Source: Flagellimonas sp947499585 (lineage in GTDB: Bacteria; Bacteroidota; Bacteroidia; Flavobacteriales; Flavobacteriaceae). Taken from it: 64,000 nt of DNA. A model generated the notes under the pieces. That model did no database searches. It was not told the DNA's origin and worked only from the letters and a program-made list of their open reading frames with translations. Made by a program: the position numbers and the translations under genes. This document shows positions 1 to 8,873 of the stretch, in pieces; position 1 is the first letter of the stretch, and each line of letters opens with the position of its first letter. The DNA lies in contig NZ_CP138995.1 of NCBI RefSeq assembly GCF_044596045.1, positions 372,001 through 436,000 on the forward strand. Direction: 5' to 3'.

Positions 1-1298
1 CAAATACCCTGCGGAGTTATGGTGTAAAGCCCAATCCTGTAAGTGGCGACTATTATCAAAAAATGGATTTATTTCAATTTTCTTTGCAAGAAAAAATTAA
101 ACTATCCCTAAATGGAGTAAATTTTCCTCAAGTTGTTGCTTTTGATATTGATTCTGTGAAAAGCAAAGAAAATGCAATATACCTTAACCATGGTCTTGAA
201 TCAGACTATAAAAACAAAGACGTAAAAGGTAAAATAATTATTGCTAGAGCAGGTACTCCCGGCTCGTCCGATATGAGGTCGGCTTTTGGTAACAGAGTTA
301 CCAAACGTGACCTAGCCATTAAACACGGAGCAAAAGGTTTAATAGAAATAGGCTCTTTTGACCCTAAACAATGGCCTCGTTTTAAACACTCGTTTGAAGA
401 ACGTATTAGTTTTTCGGAAGGTGAAAAAGAACCATTGCCTATGTATTTATGGGTTCAGGCCAATCCAGAACAATTAATGAAATTTAATACCGAAGTTGTA
501 AAAATTGAGATAGAGAGCAATGGAATCCAAAAAGAAACAATAAAAACCCAAAACGTGGTCGGAGTTTTGGAAGGAACCGATCCTGATTTAAAAAACGAAT
601 TTATCATTTATTCGGCGCACTACGACCATATCGGTATTGGAAAACCAGATGCGGAAGGTGATAGTATTTACAATGGTGCTCGTGATAATGCCATTGGTGC
701 AACTGCTGTTTTAACGATTGCCGAAAACTTAGCGAAATACCCAACCAAACGCTCTGCGCTGTTCATCTTATTTACAGGAGAAGAAAAAGGGCTTTTAGGA
801 AGTCAGTACTATGTTCAGAACCCCGTTTTACCATTAAATAAAATGATATATTGTTTTAATACCGATGGCGGAGGTTATAACAATACAGGTTTAGCTACCA
901 TTGCCGGTTTAAAACGTACAACTGCGCAAAGGCATATGGTCAAAGGAGCCAAAACTTTTGGCTTAGAAGCACTGGACATTGATGATGTGGCACCTGAACA
1001 AGGATTGTTTGACCGCAGTGACAATGTAAGTTTTGCCTCAGCGGGGATACCCGCTCCAACTTACTCGACTGGTTTTGATGCTTTTGACGAAGAAATAAAT
1101 AAGTATTACCATCAGGCAGCTGACGAAGCGGAAAGTTTGGATTACGATTATTTGGTAAAGTTCTACCAGGGATATGTTTTATCTGGTAGACTTATAGCAA
1201 ATGACCCTGAAAAACCTTTTTGGATTAAAGGCGATAAATATGAAGCAGCTGGTAACCAATTATATAATCGAACTCCTGATCTTCCTATAAAAGATTAA
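1..1298 (+). CDS. M28 family zinc aminopeptidase, 5'-truncated by window edge
   Basis: The reading frame is open from base 3 to the stop at 1298, so the gene starts before the window; the ATG at 63 lies inside the protein. The segment before it reads like the usual entry of M28 peptidases (YGVKP...GDYYQK). A protease-associated (PA) type region comes first, then the co-catalytic di-zinc peptidase domain with its ligand set in order: SAHYDH, GARDNAIGA, TGEEKGLLGS, NTDGGG and a late YYHQAADE. All expected metal and catalytic residues are present, so it should be active. Members are usually secreted or lipoprotein peptidases in Bacteroidota; the signal sequence is outside the window. The SDR gene follows after 36 bp on the same strand. 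Confidence 0.9.
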   Translation, partial: NTLRSYGVKPNPVSGDYYQKMDLFQFSLQEKIKLSLNGVNFPQVVAFDIDSVKSKENAIYLNHGLESDYKNKDVKGKIIIARAGTPGSSDMRSAFGNRVTKRDLAIKHGAKGLIEIGSFDPKQWPRFKHSFEERISFSEGEKEPLPMYLWVQANPEQLMKFNTEVVKIEIESNGIQKETIKTQNVVGVLEGTDPDLKNEFIIYSAHYDHIGIGKPDAEGDSIYNGARDNAIGATAVLTIAENLAKYPTKRSALFILFTGEEKGLLGSQYYVQNPVLPLNKMIYCFNTDGGGYNNTGLATIAGLKRTTAQRHMVKGAKTFGLEALDIDDVAPEQGLFDRSDNVSFASAGIPAPTYSTGFDAFDEEINKYYHQAADEAESLDYDYLVKFYQGYVLSGRLIANDPEKPFWIKGDKYEAAGNQLYNRTPDLPIKD

Positions 1299-1334
1299 CT
1301 TGAGGGTAATTAAATTCTTTATACATATTCAATT

Positions 1335-2093
1335 GTGAATTTCAAAAATAAAAACGTGCTCATTACAGGAGCTTCGCGCGGTATTGGCAAAGCTACGGCC
1401 ATGGCCTTTGCTGAAAAAGGTGCCAATGTGGGCATAAATTTCAGAAGTAATCAAGAGGAGGCTAAAAAAACCTTAGCAGAGTTAACCGGTGAAGGTCATT
1501 TTTTGTTTCAACAAGATATTTCAGAAAAAGATGGCCCAGAATCCCTGATAAAAAGTTTTGTTGACCACTATGGCCAACTGGATGTTTTGGTCAATAATGC
1601 AGGAATCTCCATTTTTCATAAAATTGATGAAGTGGATTTTGAACATTGGGCCAATGCATGGGAGGGTACTTTTAAAACTAACTTGTTTGCAGTGTCCAAT
1701 CTGTGTTATTGGGGAGCAAAAGCCATGATGAAAACAGGAGGTGGTCGTATAGTAAATGTATCTTCTAGAGGTGCATTTAGAGGTGAGCCCACCAAACCAG
1801 CCTACGGTGCTAGCAAGGCTGCATTAAATTCCATGAGTCAATCCTTGGCAAAAGCGTTGGCACCCCATAAAATATACATAGGAGTAGTAGCTCCTGGTTT
1901 TACAGAAACCGAAATGGCGGCCATCACCCTTACTCCTGCTGAAAGGGAAAATCTGCTTCGTGAGTCTCCATTTCAGCGTATGGCCCAACCAAAAGAGGTG
2001 GCACATGCCATTCTGTTTTTAGCTTCTGAGGGCGCGGAATATTCTTCGGGCACCATAATCGATGTAAATGGCGCTTCATATTTAAGGAGTTAA
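1335..2093 (+). CDS. SDR family NAD(P)-dependent oxidoreductase (FabG-like)
   Basis: This is a classical short-chain dehydrogenase/reductase of 252 residues. The N-terminal Rossmann motif is TGASRGIG, the NAG motif appears as VNNAGIS, and the catalytic YxxxK is in PAYGASKAAL, preceded by the VNVSSRG serine. The C-terminal segment ends with SSGTIIDVNGA, typical of FabG-like members. The start is a GTG at 1335; no ATG fits, and the protein begins at the usual place relative to the Rossmann strand. It probably reduces a carbonyl or oxidises an alcohol in the cytoplasm; the substrate cannot be read from the sequence. It sits 36 bp after the peptidase gene and 9 bp before the next gene, so co-transcription is likely. 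Confidence 0.9.
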   Translation: MNFKNKNVLITGASRGIGKATAMAFAEKGANVGINFRSNQEEAKKTLAELTGEGHFLFQQDISEKDGPESLIKSFVDHYGQLDVLVNNAGISIFHKIDEVDFEHWANAWEGTFKTNLFAVSNLCYWGAKAMMKTGGGRIVNVSSRGAFRGEPTKPAYGASKAALNSMSQSLAKALAPHKIYIGVVAPGFTETEMAAITLTPAERENLLRESPFQRMAQPKEVAHAILFLASEGAEYSSGTIIDVNGASYLRS

Positions 2094-2102
2094 CTTTGTT
2101 GT

Positions 2103-2576
2103 ATGAAAGCAGCCACTGTAGTCCAAATAAAAAAAGAATTGCAACATTGTTCTCCTGAAGAACTATTGCAACTCTGTCTTCGACTTTCAAAGTTTAAAAA
2201 AGAAAACAAAGAACTGCTTACCTATCTACTTTTTGAGGCTGGCAATGAAGCTGGCTACATTGAAACTGTAATGGCTGAGGTTGATGAGCTATTTTTAGAC
2301 ATCAATACCAACAGTTTCTTCTATATTAAAAAAAGTGTGCGAAAGATTTTACGGAATCTTAAAAAGTACATTCGTTACTCAGGAAATAAAGAAACGGAGG
2401 TTGAGCTTTTGCTCTATTTCTGCAAAAAATTAAAAGAGTTTAGACCCTCAATGAACAACAACACTACCCTACGTAATTTGTATGATAGGCAGTTGACATT
2501 TATTGAGAAAAAAGTAGATGCCCTTCATGAGGACCTTCAATATGATTATGGTTTGGTTCTAGAAGAATTAAAGTAG
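2103..2576 (+). CDS. Conserved hypothetical protein, mainly helical
   Basis: A soluble 157-residue protein without signal peptide or membrane segment, rich in Lys, Leu and Glu and predicted by eye to be almost entirely alpha-helical. I do not recognise a named domain. It follows the SDR gene by 9 bp and looks like the last or second-last member of that transcript. The length and composition resemble small flavobacterial hypotheticals, but no catalytic motif is visible. Confidence 0.75.
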   Translation: MKAATVVQIKKELQHCSPEELLQLCLRLSKFKKENKELLTYLLFEAGNEAGYIETVMAEVDELFLDINTNSFFYIKKSVRKILRNLKKYIRYSGNKETEVELLLYFCKKLKEFRPSMNNNTTLRNLYDRQLTFIEKKVDALHEDLQYDYGLVLEELK

Positions 2577-2643
2577 CTGCCAGGCAACCTTTTCTAAAAA
2601 AGAAGCGTCTTTCTTTTTACAAACCATATCAATCACTAAACCA

Positions 2644-3357
2644 ATGGGCGCAAACAAAAAAACAGCACGTTTAGCTGGCTTACTCTATTTCTTAGTTGTT
2701 ATAACCGGTATTTTCAGTCTACTATATGTTCCATCTCAACTTATTGTTTGGAAAGACCCGGCCACAACAATTGCAAATATTAAATCCTCGGAATCCTTAT
2801 TTCGGTTAGAAATTTTAAGCGGCCTTCTGTGCTACATATTCTTTTTACTGTTGCCTTGGGTATTGTATCAATTGTTCAAGGGGATAAATAAAAACTATGC
2901 CGTTCTGATGGTTGTTTTGGCTGTCATTAGCGTTCCTATTTCATTTGTCAATCTAACGCACAAACTGGATATTCTTTCTTTGCTCAGTGAAGCCGACTAC
3001 CTAAGTATATATTCTGCTGGACAGATTCAGGCGCAGGTAATGCTAGCCCTAGAGTCTTACCATCATGGAAATTTAGTTGCGCAAGCATTTTGGGGACTTT
3101 GGCTCTTTCCTTTTGGTTATTTGGTTTTCAAATCGGGGTTTTTGCCTAAGTTTTTAGGTCTATTTTTAATGATAGGCAGTTGTGGTTATTTTCTGGATTT
3201 TGTTGGGCGCATCGTATGCTCAAATTATGGTGATCTATGGATTTCTGATTATATCACCATTCCGGCCAGTATTGGAGAAATTGGTACGTGTTTGTGGTTG
3301 TTGATTATGGGAATAAAGACCATTACTCCTTCAGAAGAGAGTAAAGCCACAACCTAA
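2644..3357 (+). CDS. DUF4386 family integral membrane protein
   Basis: A 237-residue membrane protein with about six hydrophobic segments. The opening, KKTARLAGLLYFLVVITGIFS, and the later YLVFKSGFLPKFLGLFLMIG segment are characteristic of the DUF4386 family. Function of the family is unknown. Start ATG at 2644 places a short basic N-terminus directly before the first membrane helix. It is 67 bp after the preceding hypothetical gene and ends 27 bp from a convergent gene. Confidence 0.85.
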   Translation: MGANKKTARLAGLLYFLVVITGIFSLLYVPSQLIVWKDPATTIANIKSSESLFRLEILSGLLCYIFFLLLPWVLYQLFKGINKNYAVLMVVLAVISVPISFVNLTHKLDILSLLSEADYLSIYSAGQIQAQVMLALESYHHGNLVAQAFWGLWLFPFGYLVFKSGFLPKFLGLFLMIGSCGYFLDFVGRIVCSNYGDLWISDYITIPASIGEIGTCLWLLIMGIKTITPSEESKATT

Positions 3358-3384
3358 AATGTTTCCTATAAGAAGTGAGTTATA

Positions 3385-3894
3385 CTAGAACTTCAAAATG
3401 CTGTTCTTTGCAAAATCTGCTTCCGTAATAGGGTTTCCGTTGATAGTCGCAGTATCCCAATCTTGGGTTATTTTCCATTGACCCTCAATTTTTTTAAGGA
3501 CTATATGAAACTGCCCATAACTATAATTGGTCTCATCATTCTTATCCGTAAATCCAATTCTGTAAAAGCCTACTTCGTAAGATGTCGTTTCATTGGTACG
3601 TCGACTATCAAACCAAAAATCCAATGAGATAGATATTCCATCTGCTTTATTCTTCTTAAAGCGTTCAAGGTTTCCAGATTTAAAGGTATTCTCAGTATCA
3701 ATTCCTTGTGGAGTTACTCTAAGTACTTCTTCAGCGTAAGTAGCATTAAGTGCCTCACCGTCTAAAGTTTCAAATGCTTTTTGAAAAGATTTCCAGAGGT
3801 TCTTGTCAATTTCATTTTGAATTTGTTCAACATCTACCTGTGCATAACCAAAATAGGACAAGCATAAAACGCATAGCAACACTAATTTTCTCAT
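3385..3894 (-). CDS. Secreted NTF2-like (SnoaL/DUF4440-type) protein
   Basis: A 169-residue protein with a clear signal peptide (MRKLVLLCVLCLSYFGYAQ) that ends in the AQ cleavage site common in Flavobacteriaceae. The mature part has the helix-then-sheet pattern of NTF2-like domains, closing with HIVLKKIEGQWKITQDWD, the hallmark strand pair of DUF4440/SnoaL-like proteins. Role unknown; ligand binding in the periplasm is the usual guess. It begins 28 bp downstream of the ZIP transporter stop, on the same strand, so it may be the third gene of the dtxR-zip transcript. Confidence 0.7.
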   Translation of the reverse strand: MRKLVLLCVLCLSYFGYAQVDVEQIQNEIDKNLWKSFQKAFETLDGEALNATYAEEVLRVTPQGIDTENTFKSGNLERFKKNKADGISISLDFWFDSRRTNETTSYEVGFYRIGFTDKNDETNYSYGQFHIVLKKIEGQWKITQDWDTATINGNPITEADFAKNSILKF

Positions 3895-3922
3895 AATTTG
3901 TTCTTTTATTTTTTTTATACGA

Positions 3923-4744
3923 TTATCCTAGACCCACATCTAAGGTCATCATAATAATAAAACCGCCAATAAAGCCCATAGTGGCCACATCAGTGTATTT
4001 GTCTCGTTGGGTTTCTGGAATCACTTCTTCCACCACTACAAAAATCATGGCGCCAGCAGCAAACGATAATGCGTATGGTAAAATAGGTTCGAAAGTAAGT
4101 ACTGCCCAAGCTCCCAAAACCGCTGCAATGGGTTCCACTATGGCCGAAGCTTGACCGTACATGAAACTCTTGGTTCTGCTCAATCCTTGTCTACGTAATG
4201 GCATGGCCACTGCAAAACCTTCAGGGAAGTTTTGAAGTCCAATCCCCAATGCTAAAGCAACTGCTCCTCCAATGGTAGCACCATCAAAACCTGCTGCAAC
4301 ACCTCCAAAAAGTACTCCAACAGCCAATCCTTCAGGAATATTGTGCATTGTAATGGCCAAGGTCAATAGCGTAGTTCTGTGCCAAGGTGTTTTTACCCCT
4401 TCAGCTTCACTATCCTTAAAATTGATATGTAAATGCGGTAGAATCTTATCCAATCCAAAAATAAAAGCGGCTCCTAACAAAAAACCAACTGCAGCTGGAA
4501 TTACCTTTTCAAAACCTTCTCCTGGACTCATTTCAATTCCGGGTGCCAACAAACTCCAAAAACTGGCTGCAACCATTACTCCTCCAGTAAAGCCCAGCAT
4601 GCCATCCAAAAGAGCACGATTCATTGTTTTGAACAAAAAAACCAAAGCTGCTCCAGCAGCTGTCAACCCCCAAGTAAACAGAGTGGCATAAAATGCTGCC
4701 AAAATAGGATTGATGCTTTCAAAATATTCAATTATCTGTTCCAT
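3923..4744 (-). CDS. ZIP family divalent metal transporter (ZupT/GufA-like)
   Basis: A 273-residue inner-membrane protein with about eight hydrophobic helices. The ZIP signature metal-binding helices are clear: TMHNIPEGLAVGVLFGG and GIGLQNFPEGFAVAMPL, the same HNxPEG/QNFPEG pair seen in ZupT. Family members import Zn, Fe or Mn into the cytoplasm. The start ATG overlaps the stop codon of the upstream DtxR-type regulator by one base (TAATG), so the two are translationally coupled and the regulator probably senses the metal this protein moves. Which metal cannot be told from sequence. Confidence 0.92.
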   Translation of the reverse strand: MEQIIEYFESINPILAAFYATLFTWGLTAAGAALVFLFKTMNRALLDGMLGFTGGVMVAASFWSLLAPGIEMSPGEGFEKVIPAAVGFLLGAAFIFGLDKILPHLHINFKDSEAEGVKTPWHRTTLLTLAITMHNIPEGLAVGVLFGGVAAGFDGATIGGAVALALGIGLQNFPEGFAVAMPLRRQGLSRTKSFMYGQASAIVEPIAAVLGAWAVLTFEPILPYALSFAAGAMIFVVVEEVIPETQRDKYTDVATMGFIGGFIIMMTLDVGLG

Positions 4745-5400
4745 TACTCATTCATTTTTATGTAAAGGTTCGACGCTATTTGATGAGAAATATGAAGTTC
4801 TTTGCCTTCCATTTTAATATGAAGTGACTGGTCAAAATCTTCTTTCTCCAATACTTTGATCGTATTCCCCAAGGCAATACTATTCTTATCCAAGAATTTG
4901 AGAAAAGCAGCTGATGTATCTTTGACACCAACACACACACCTTCTGTTTGAAGTCGTATTTCGCTTAACAATTGTTTGTCACGCTCCATGAACTTTCCAT
5001 CCTTACTGGGAATAGGGTCTCCATGGGGGTCATATTTTGGAAAATCTAAAAGTGCATCTATACTATCGATCAATTTCTCACTTTTAATATGCTCCAATTG
5101 CTCAGCCACCTCATGAACCTCATCCCAGGAAAAATCCAACTTTTCTACTAAAAATACCTCCCACAAACGATGCTTTCTAATAATTGAAAGTGCAGTCTTA
5201 ATTCCAAAGTCGGTTAAAGAAACTCCTTGATATTTCTTGTAGTTCACAAACCCTTTATCTGCCAATTTTTTGGCCATATCCGTTACAGAAGATGGTTTTG
5301 TCTCCATCTGTTCTGCAATAGCATTTGTGGAAATAAGCGCAGAAGAATTTCCTCCTAAATGAAAAATTGTCTTGATATAGTTTTCTTCTGAACGAGTCAC
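4744..5400 (-). CDS. DtxR/MntR family metal-dependent transcriptional regulator
   Basis: The protein has an N-terminal winged helix (SEENYIKTIFHLGG ... MAKKLADKGFVNYKKYQGVSLTDFG), a metal-binding dimerisation segment (RKHRLWEVFLVEKL ... HEVAEQLEHI) and a C-terminal FeoA/SH3-like domain, the standard DtxR layout. An upstream TTG at 5418 would add six residues, but a good -7 element (TATTTTTG, 5423 to 5416 on this strand) covers that codon. The GTG at 5400, giving TRSEENY at the N-terminus as in homologues, is therefore the better start (218 aa). It presumably represses the adjacent ZIP gene and the divergent TonB receptor when Mn, Fe or Zn is plentiful. Confidence 0.9.
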   Translation of the reverse strand: MTRSEENYIKTIFHLGGNSSALISTNAIAEQMETKPSSVTDMAKKLADKGFVNYKKYQGVSLTDFGIKTALSIIRKHRLWEVFLVEKLDFSWDEVHEVAEQLEHIKSEKLIDSIDALLDFPKYDPHGDPIPSKDGKFMERDKQLLSEIRLQTEGVCVGVKDTSAAFLKFLDKNSIALGNTIKVLEKEDFDQSLHIKMEGKELHISHQIASNLYIKMNE

Positions 5401-5415
5401 AAAAAATAATTTTTC

Positions 5416-5423
5416 CAAAAATA
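5416..5423 (-). promoter_or_regulatory. -7 element of the dtxR-zip operon
   Basis: Read on the minus strand the sequence is TATTTTTG, an exact match to the Bacteroidota -7 consensus TAnnTTTG. It lies 15 nt before the GTG at 5400 and overlaps the alternative TTG start. No clear -33 TTG is visible at the expected distance. Confidence 0.5.
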
Positions 5424-5447
5424 CATTTTTATTTATAAAAACAAATT

Positions 5448-5463
5448 TTTAGTTTTGTCTAAA
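5448..5463. promoter_or_regulatory. TonB-receptor -7 element overlapped by an inverted repeat (candidate DtxR-type operator)
   Basis: TAGTTTTG at 5450-5457 matches the -7 consensus for the rightward receptor gene. It is embedded in the inverted repeat TTTAG-6 nt-CTAAA (5448-5452 and 5459-5463), whose half-sites resemble the outer arms of DtxR/MntR operators. The position, on the promoter of one gene and in the divergent region of the regulator gene, is where such an operator would act. The arms are only five bases in AT-rich DNA, so chance is possible. Confidence 0.4.
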
Positions 5464-5485
5464 TTTTAATTTAAACAACCAAAAA

Positions 5486-7744
5486 TTGAAACGATTTCTA
5501 CTGATATTTACTTTGTTAAGCTCTCTTGCTGGATGGTCTCAAAACAGTACTGTTCAAGGAACCGTTTCTGAAAATGGACAAAACCTGCCTTTTATCAATA
5601 TCTATTTAAAAGGCACTCAAAATGGAACAGCAACAGATGGAGATGGAAATTATTTCATCACAGATCTGTCTCCTGGGAACTATGTGCTGATTGCTTCTGC
5701 TATTGGATATGAACCTTTTAGGAAATCTTTTTTAATTGGAAAAGATGAATCAGTAACAGTGAACATTCAATTGACCCAATCTGCTGAAGCTCTGGATGAA
5801 ATGGTTGTTACCGGCACTCTAAAAGCGGTAAGCCGCCTAGAAAGTGCGGTCCCGGTTGAAGTATATAAACCTAGTTTTCTAAAGCAAAATCCAACTCCAA
5901 GTATTTTTGAAGCCCTACAGAATGTAAACGGAGTTCGCCCACAAATCAATTGCAATGTTTGTAATACTGGTGATATTCACATTAATGGACTGGAAGGCCC
6001 TTATACACTGGTGCTGATTGATGGAATGCCTATTGTAAGTGGTTTAGGCACGGTCTATGGCCTATCTGGAATACCAAATTCCCTAATTGAACAAATTGAA
6101 ATTGTAAAAGGTCCAGCCTCCACGCTATATGGAAGCGAGGCTGTTGGTGGATTGATCAATATCATTACAAAACATGCCCCAAATGCTCCAGAATTTTTTG
6201 CCGATGCATATTTAACCGGTTGGGGAGAATATAATTTGGATGTGGGATCAAAAATTGAAGTAGGAAAGAAAACCAATCTGTTGCTCGGTGTCAATTACTT
6301 TAATTATGATGAAATTATTGATAACAATGGCGACAATTTTACGGATTTGACCTTACAAGATCGTATCTCCATCTTTCAAAAATGGAACTTTAAACGAGAG
6401 GATGCCAAAGTGTTTTCTCTTGCCGGTCGTTTCTTTTATGAAGACAGATGGGGCGGCGAATTACAATGGACTCCAGAATTTAGAGGTGGAGATGAAATTT
6501 ACGGGGAAAGCATCTATACCCGTAGATGGGAAGTTTTAGGTAAATACCAATTGCCCATTGATGAAAAAGTAATGCTTTCCATGTCCTACAATGACCACAA
6601 TCAAAACTCGGTTTATGGAGATGTGCTCTATTTGGCCGATCAGCGTATTGGTTTTGGACAAATGACATGGGATAAAACTTCTGGGAACCATGATTTGCTT
6701 TTTGGAAGTGCTATTCGCTATAATTACTATGATGACAACACACCAGCCACCCAAAGTGCAGATGAAGTCTGGATTCCGAGTTTGTTCATCCAAGATGAGC
6801 TGAAACTTGCTCAAAAACATTCCATCTTAGGAGGAGTTCGTTATGATTATGACCAAAGACATGGCAATATTTTTACCCCTAGGGCAGCTTATAAATGGAA
6901 GGTTTCAGATAATGATATTTTTAGGGTGAATGCCGGAACCGGATTTAGAGTGGTGAACCTATTTACGGAAGATCACGCTGCTTTAACGGGTTCTCGAGAT
7001 GTAATTATTGCTGAGGAGTTAAAACCAGAGCGCTCCGTAAACGTCAACCTCAACTATCTGAAAAAAATATACGCGGACAACGGTACGTTTGTTGGTATAG
7101 ATGCTTCTGCATTTTACACCCATTTCTCCAACATCATTTTACCGGATTATGATACCAACCCCAATCAAATTACCTATGATAACCTAGATGGTAAATCGGT
7201 TTCAAAAGGGCTGAGTGCTAATATTGATTTAGTACTTCCCAACGGTCTCAAATTTTTGGTAGGTGCTACCTGGCAAGATGTGAGCAATACAGAAAATGGA
7301 ATTACCTCACGCCAAATACTAACCGAAAGCATTACCGGAACATGGAATGTCTCCTATACCTTTAGAAGTTTAGATCTTACCTTGGATTATACCGGTAACC
7401 TCTACGGCCCGATGCGATTGCCAACCCTTGGTGAGTTGGACCCTCGACAAGATTTTTCGCCCACTTGGAGTATTCAGAATATACAGTTCACCTATAAAGG
7501 TTTAGACAAGTTTGAGTTCTATGGCGGTATTAAAAACCTCTTGGATTGGACTCCCAATCGAGGAAATCCCTTTATTATAGCGCGAGCAAATGACCCTTTT
7601 GATCAAAACGTTCAGTTTGATTCGCAGGGCAATGCTGTGGCCACCGCAAACAATCCATTTGCCCTCACTTTTGATCCCAGCTATGTCTATGGCCCTAACC
7701 AGGGCATTCGTGGTTTTTTTGGACTACGGTATACTATTTTTTAA
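5486..7744 (+). CDS. TonB-dependent outer-membrane receptor, probable metal or metallophore uptake
   Basis: This 752-residue protein has a signal peptide (KRFLLIFTLLSSLAGWSQ), a carboxypeptidase-regulatory-like beta-sandwich (about 22-100), a plug domain (about 115-230, with LIDGMPIVSG and VKGPASTLYGSEAVGGLINI) and a beta-barrel ending in aromatic RYTIF. A CxxC pair (Cys156, Cys159) sits in the plug just before GDIHINGLEG. Start is TTG at 5486; no ATG is available and the signal peptide fits exactly. Divergence from a DtxR-type regulator with a ZIP importer argues for energised uptake of a metal or metal complex across the outer membrane, with ZIP doing the inner-membrane step. The substrate itself is an inference. 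Confidence 0.9.
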   Translation: MKRFLLIFTLLSSLAGWSQNSTVQGTVSENGQNLPFINIYLKGTQNGTATDGDGNYFITDLSPGNYVLIASAIGYEPFRKSFLIGKDESVTVNIQLTQSAEALDEMVVTGTLKAVSRLESAVPVEVYKPSFLKQNPTPSIFEALQNVNGVRPQINCNVCNTGDIHINGLEGPYTLVLIDGMPIVSGLGTVYGLSGIPNSLIEQIEIVKGPASTLYGSEAVGGLINIITKHAPNAPEFFADAYLTGWGEYNLDVGSKIEVGKKTNLLLGVNYFNYDEIIDNNGDNFTDLTLQDRISIFQKWNFKREDAKVFSLAGRFFYEDRWGGELQWTPEFRGGDEIYGESIYTRRWEVLGKYQLPIDEKVMLSMSYNDHNQNSVYGDVLYLADQRIGFGQMTWDKTSGNHDLLFGSAIRYNYYDDNTPATQSADEVWIPSLFIQDELKLAQKHSILGGVRYDYDQRHGNIFTPRAAYKWKVSDNDIFRVNAGTGFRVVNLFTEDHAALTGSRDVIIAEELKPERSVNVNLNYLKKIYADNGTFVGIDASAFYTHFSNIILPDYDTNPNQITYDNLDGKSVSKGLSANIDLVLPNGLKFLVGATWQDVSNTENGITSRQILTESITGTWNVSYTFRSLDLTLDYTGNLYGPMRLPTLGELDPRQDFSPTWSIQNIQFTYKGLDKFEFYGGIKNLLDWTPNRGNPFIIARANDPFDQNVQFDSQGNAVATANNPFALTFDPSYVYGPNQGIRGFFGLRYTIF

Positions 7745-7819
7745 GACCGGTCTTCTTTATTATCTTAGACATATAATTAATATTATGATTAACGATTATA
7801 TATAATTGTTACCTACAAT

Positions 7820-8329
7820 TTGAAAAACCACGTAAATATTCTAGACTCCCTTTTTAATGATGGAGCCAAAGCTTTGGCTGGAATTTTTATGATTTTTCTA
7901 TTTTTTGGCTCTCTTGGTATTTTCAATAGTCCACTTTTTATCCAGGACTTAATAATTGCACTATTTTGTTTATTCGGACTGATTCTATTGGGTATATTGC
8001 TTTTTTCAAAGAAAGTTTTGTTTAGAGAAAATGGGCTGACATTCCAAGGACTAATAATAAGAGATCATGTTTTTTTCAAAAAACAAATTGACCTGCAAAA
8101 CGTAAAAGCAATAAAAATTTACGAAAACAAAAGTCCCTTACTCATTCCCTGGTGGATGGGTATCACGGCAAGCTTATTGGCGAACGAAAACCTCTATAAA
8201 TTCAAATTGGAGACTACGGCAGGAAAAGAAAAATATTTAATTTCTTTTAAAAATAAGGAATCTAAGCACAAAGCAATTAGATTTTTTGAGAGTAATACGG
8301 ATTTAGAAATAAAAAACTGTGGGCAATAA
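7820..8329 (+). CDS. Hypothetical membrane protein with PH-like tail
   Basis: A 169-residue protein with two hydrophobic helices (about residues 18-40 and 43-63) followed by a soluble beta-rich stretch (FRENGLTFQGLIIRDHVFFK ... YLISFKNKESKHKAIRF) resembling bacterial PH-like domains attached to two-helix anchors. Start is TTG at 7820. It lies 75 bp after the TonB receptor and 52 bp before the DinB gene. No function is recognisable. Confidence 0.6.
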   Translation: MKNHVNILDSLFNDGAKALAGIFMIFLFFGSLGIFNSPLFIQDLIIALFCLFGLILLGILLFSKKVLFRENGLTFQGLIIRDHVFFKKQIDLQNVKAIKIYENKSPLLIPWWMGITASLLANENLYKFKLETTAGKEKYLISFKNKESKHKAIRFFESNTDLEIKNCGQ

Positions 8330-8381
8330 TGGCTATAATTTATTCCAGTTTTATCTCTCACTAAAAACATCAAATTAACAT

Positions 8382-8873
8382 ATGACATACACCCCTGAGA
8401 ACGGCTTCCCATATTATTTTGACTTGGTAAAAGATATGGATTGTCCATCACTCTTTTCTGATTCATCTACTAGTACACTTTTAAATTCTATTAGCGAGGA
8501 AAAAGCCGTTTATAGCTATGCGCCCGATAAGTGGAGCATTAAACAAGTAGTAGGGCATATTACCGATCATGAAAGAATAAAGATGTTTCGAGCATTTTTA
8601 CTGAGCAGGAACGAACAATTGGAACTCTGGGGCTATGACCAAAACTCATTGGTAGACAACAGTCGTTTTGATGAGCTATCATTTAAACAATTATTAACTG
8701 ACTTCGTAAACGTAAGGAAGGCATCAATTGGTTTTATAGATACATTATCTGAGAAACAATTAAGACTAAAAGGTATGGCTCGGCAATATGAAATTACCCT
8801 TGAAGATTTTCTAAAGTCTATCATTGGTCATGAAAGACACCACATAGGCATAATCAAAGAAAGATACATTTAG
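8382..8873 (+). CDS. DinB superfamily protein
   Basis: A 163-residue four-helix-bundle protein of the DinB/YfiT type. The three-histidine metal site is suggested by KQVVGHITDHERIKMFRA and IIGHERHHIGIIKERY, with the usual PDKWSIKQVVGHI entry. Members act as metal-dependent thiol transferases or are uncharacterised. It ends one base before the convergent hydrolase stop region. Confidence 0.85.
   Translation: MTYTPENGFPYYFDLVKDMDCPSLFSDSSTSTLLNSISEEKAVYSYAPDKWSIKQVVGHITDHERIKMFRAFLLSRNEQLELWGYDQNSLVDNSRFDELSFKQLLTDFVNVRKASIGFIDTLSEKQLRLKGMARQYEITLEDFLKSIIGHERHHIGIIKERYI

Noticed and set aside
4272..4691. 139-codon plus-strand frame opposite the ZIP gene
   Set aside because: Antisense to a clearly conserved transporter; Pro/Lys/Ala-rich composition is the mirror of ZIP membrane helices.
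7743..7754. AAGACCGGTCTT palindrome after the TonB receptor stop
   Set aside because: Stem of only four bases if a loop is allowed, no T-run; not a credible terminator.
7590..7805. 71-codon frame overlapping the end of the TonB receptor
   Set aside because: Different frame from the receptor; most of it lies over conserved coding sequence and the tail has no features.
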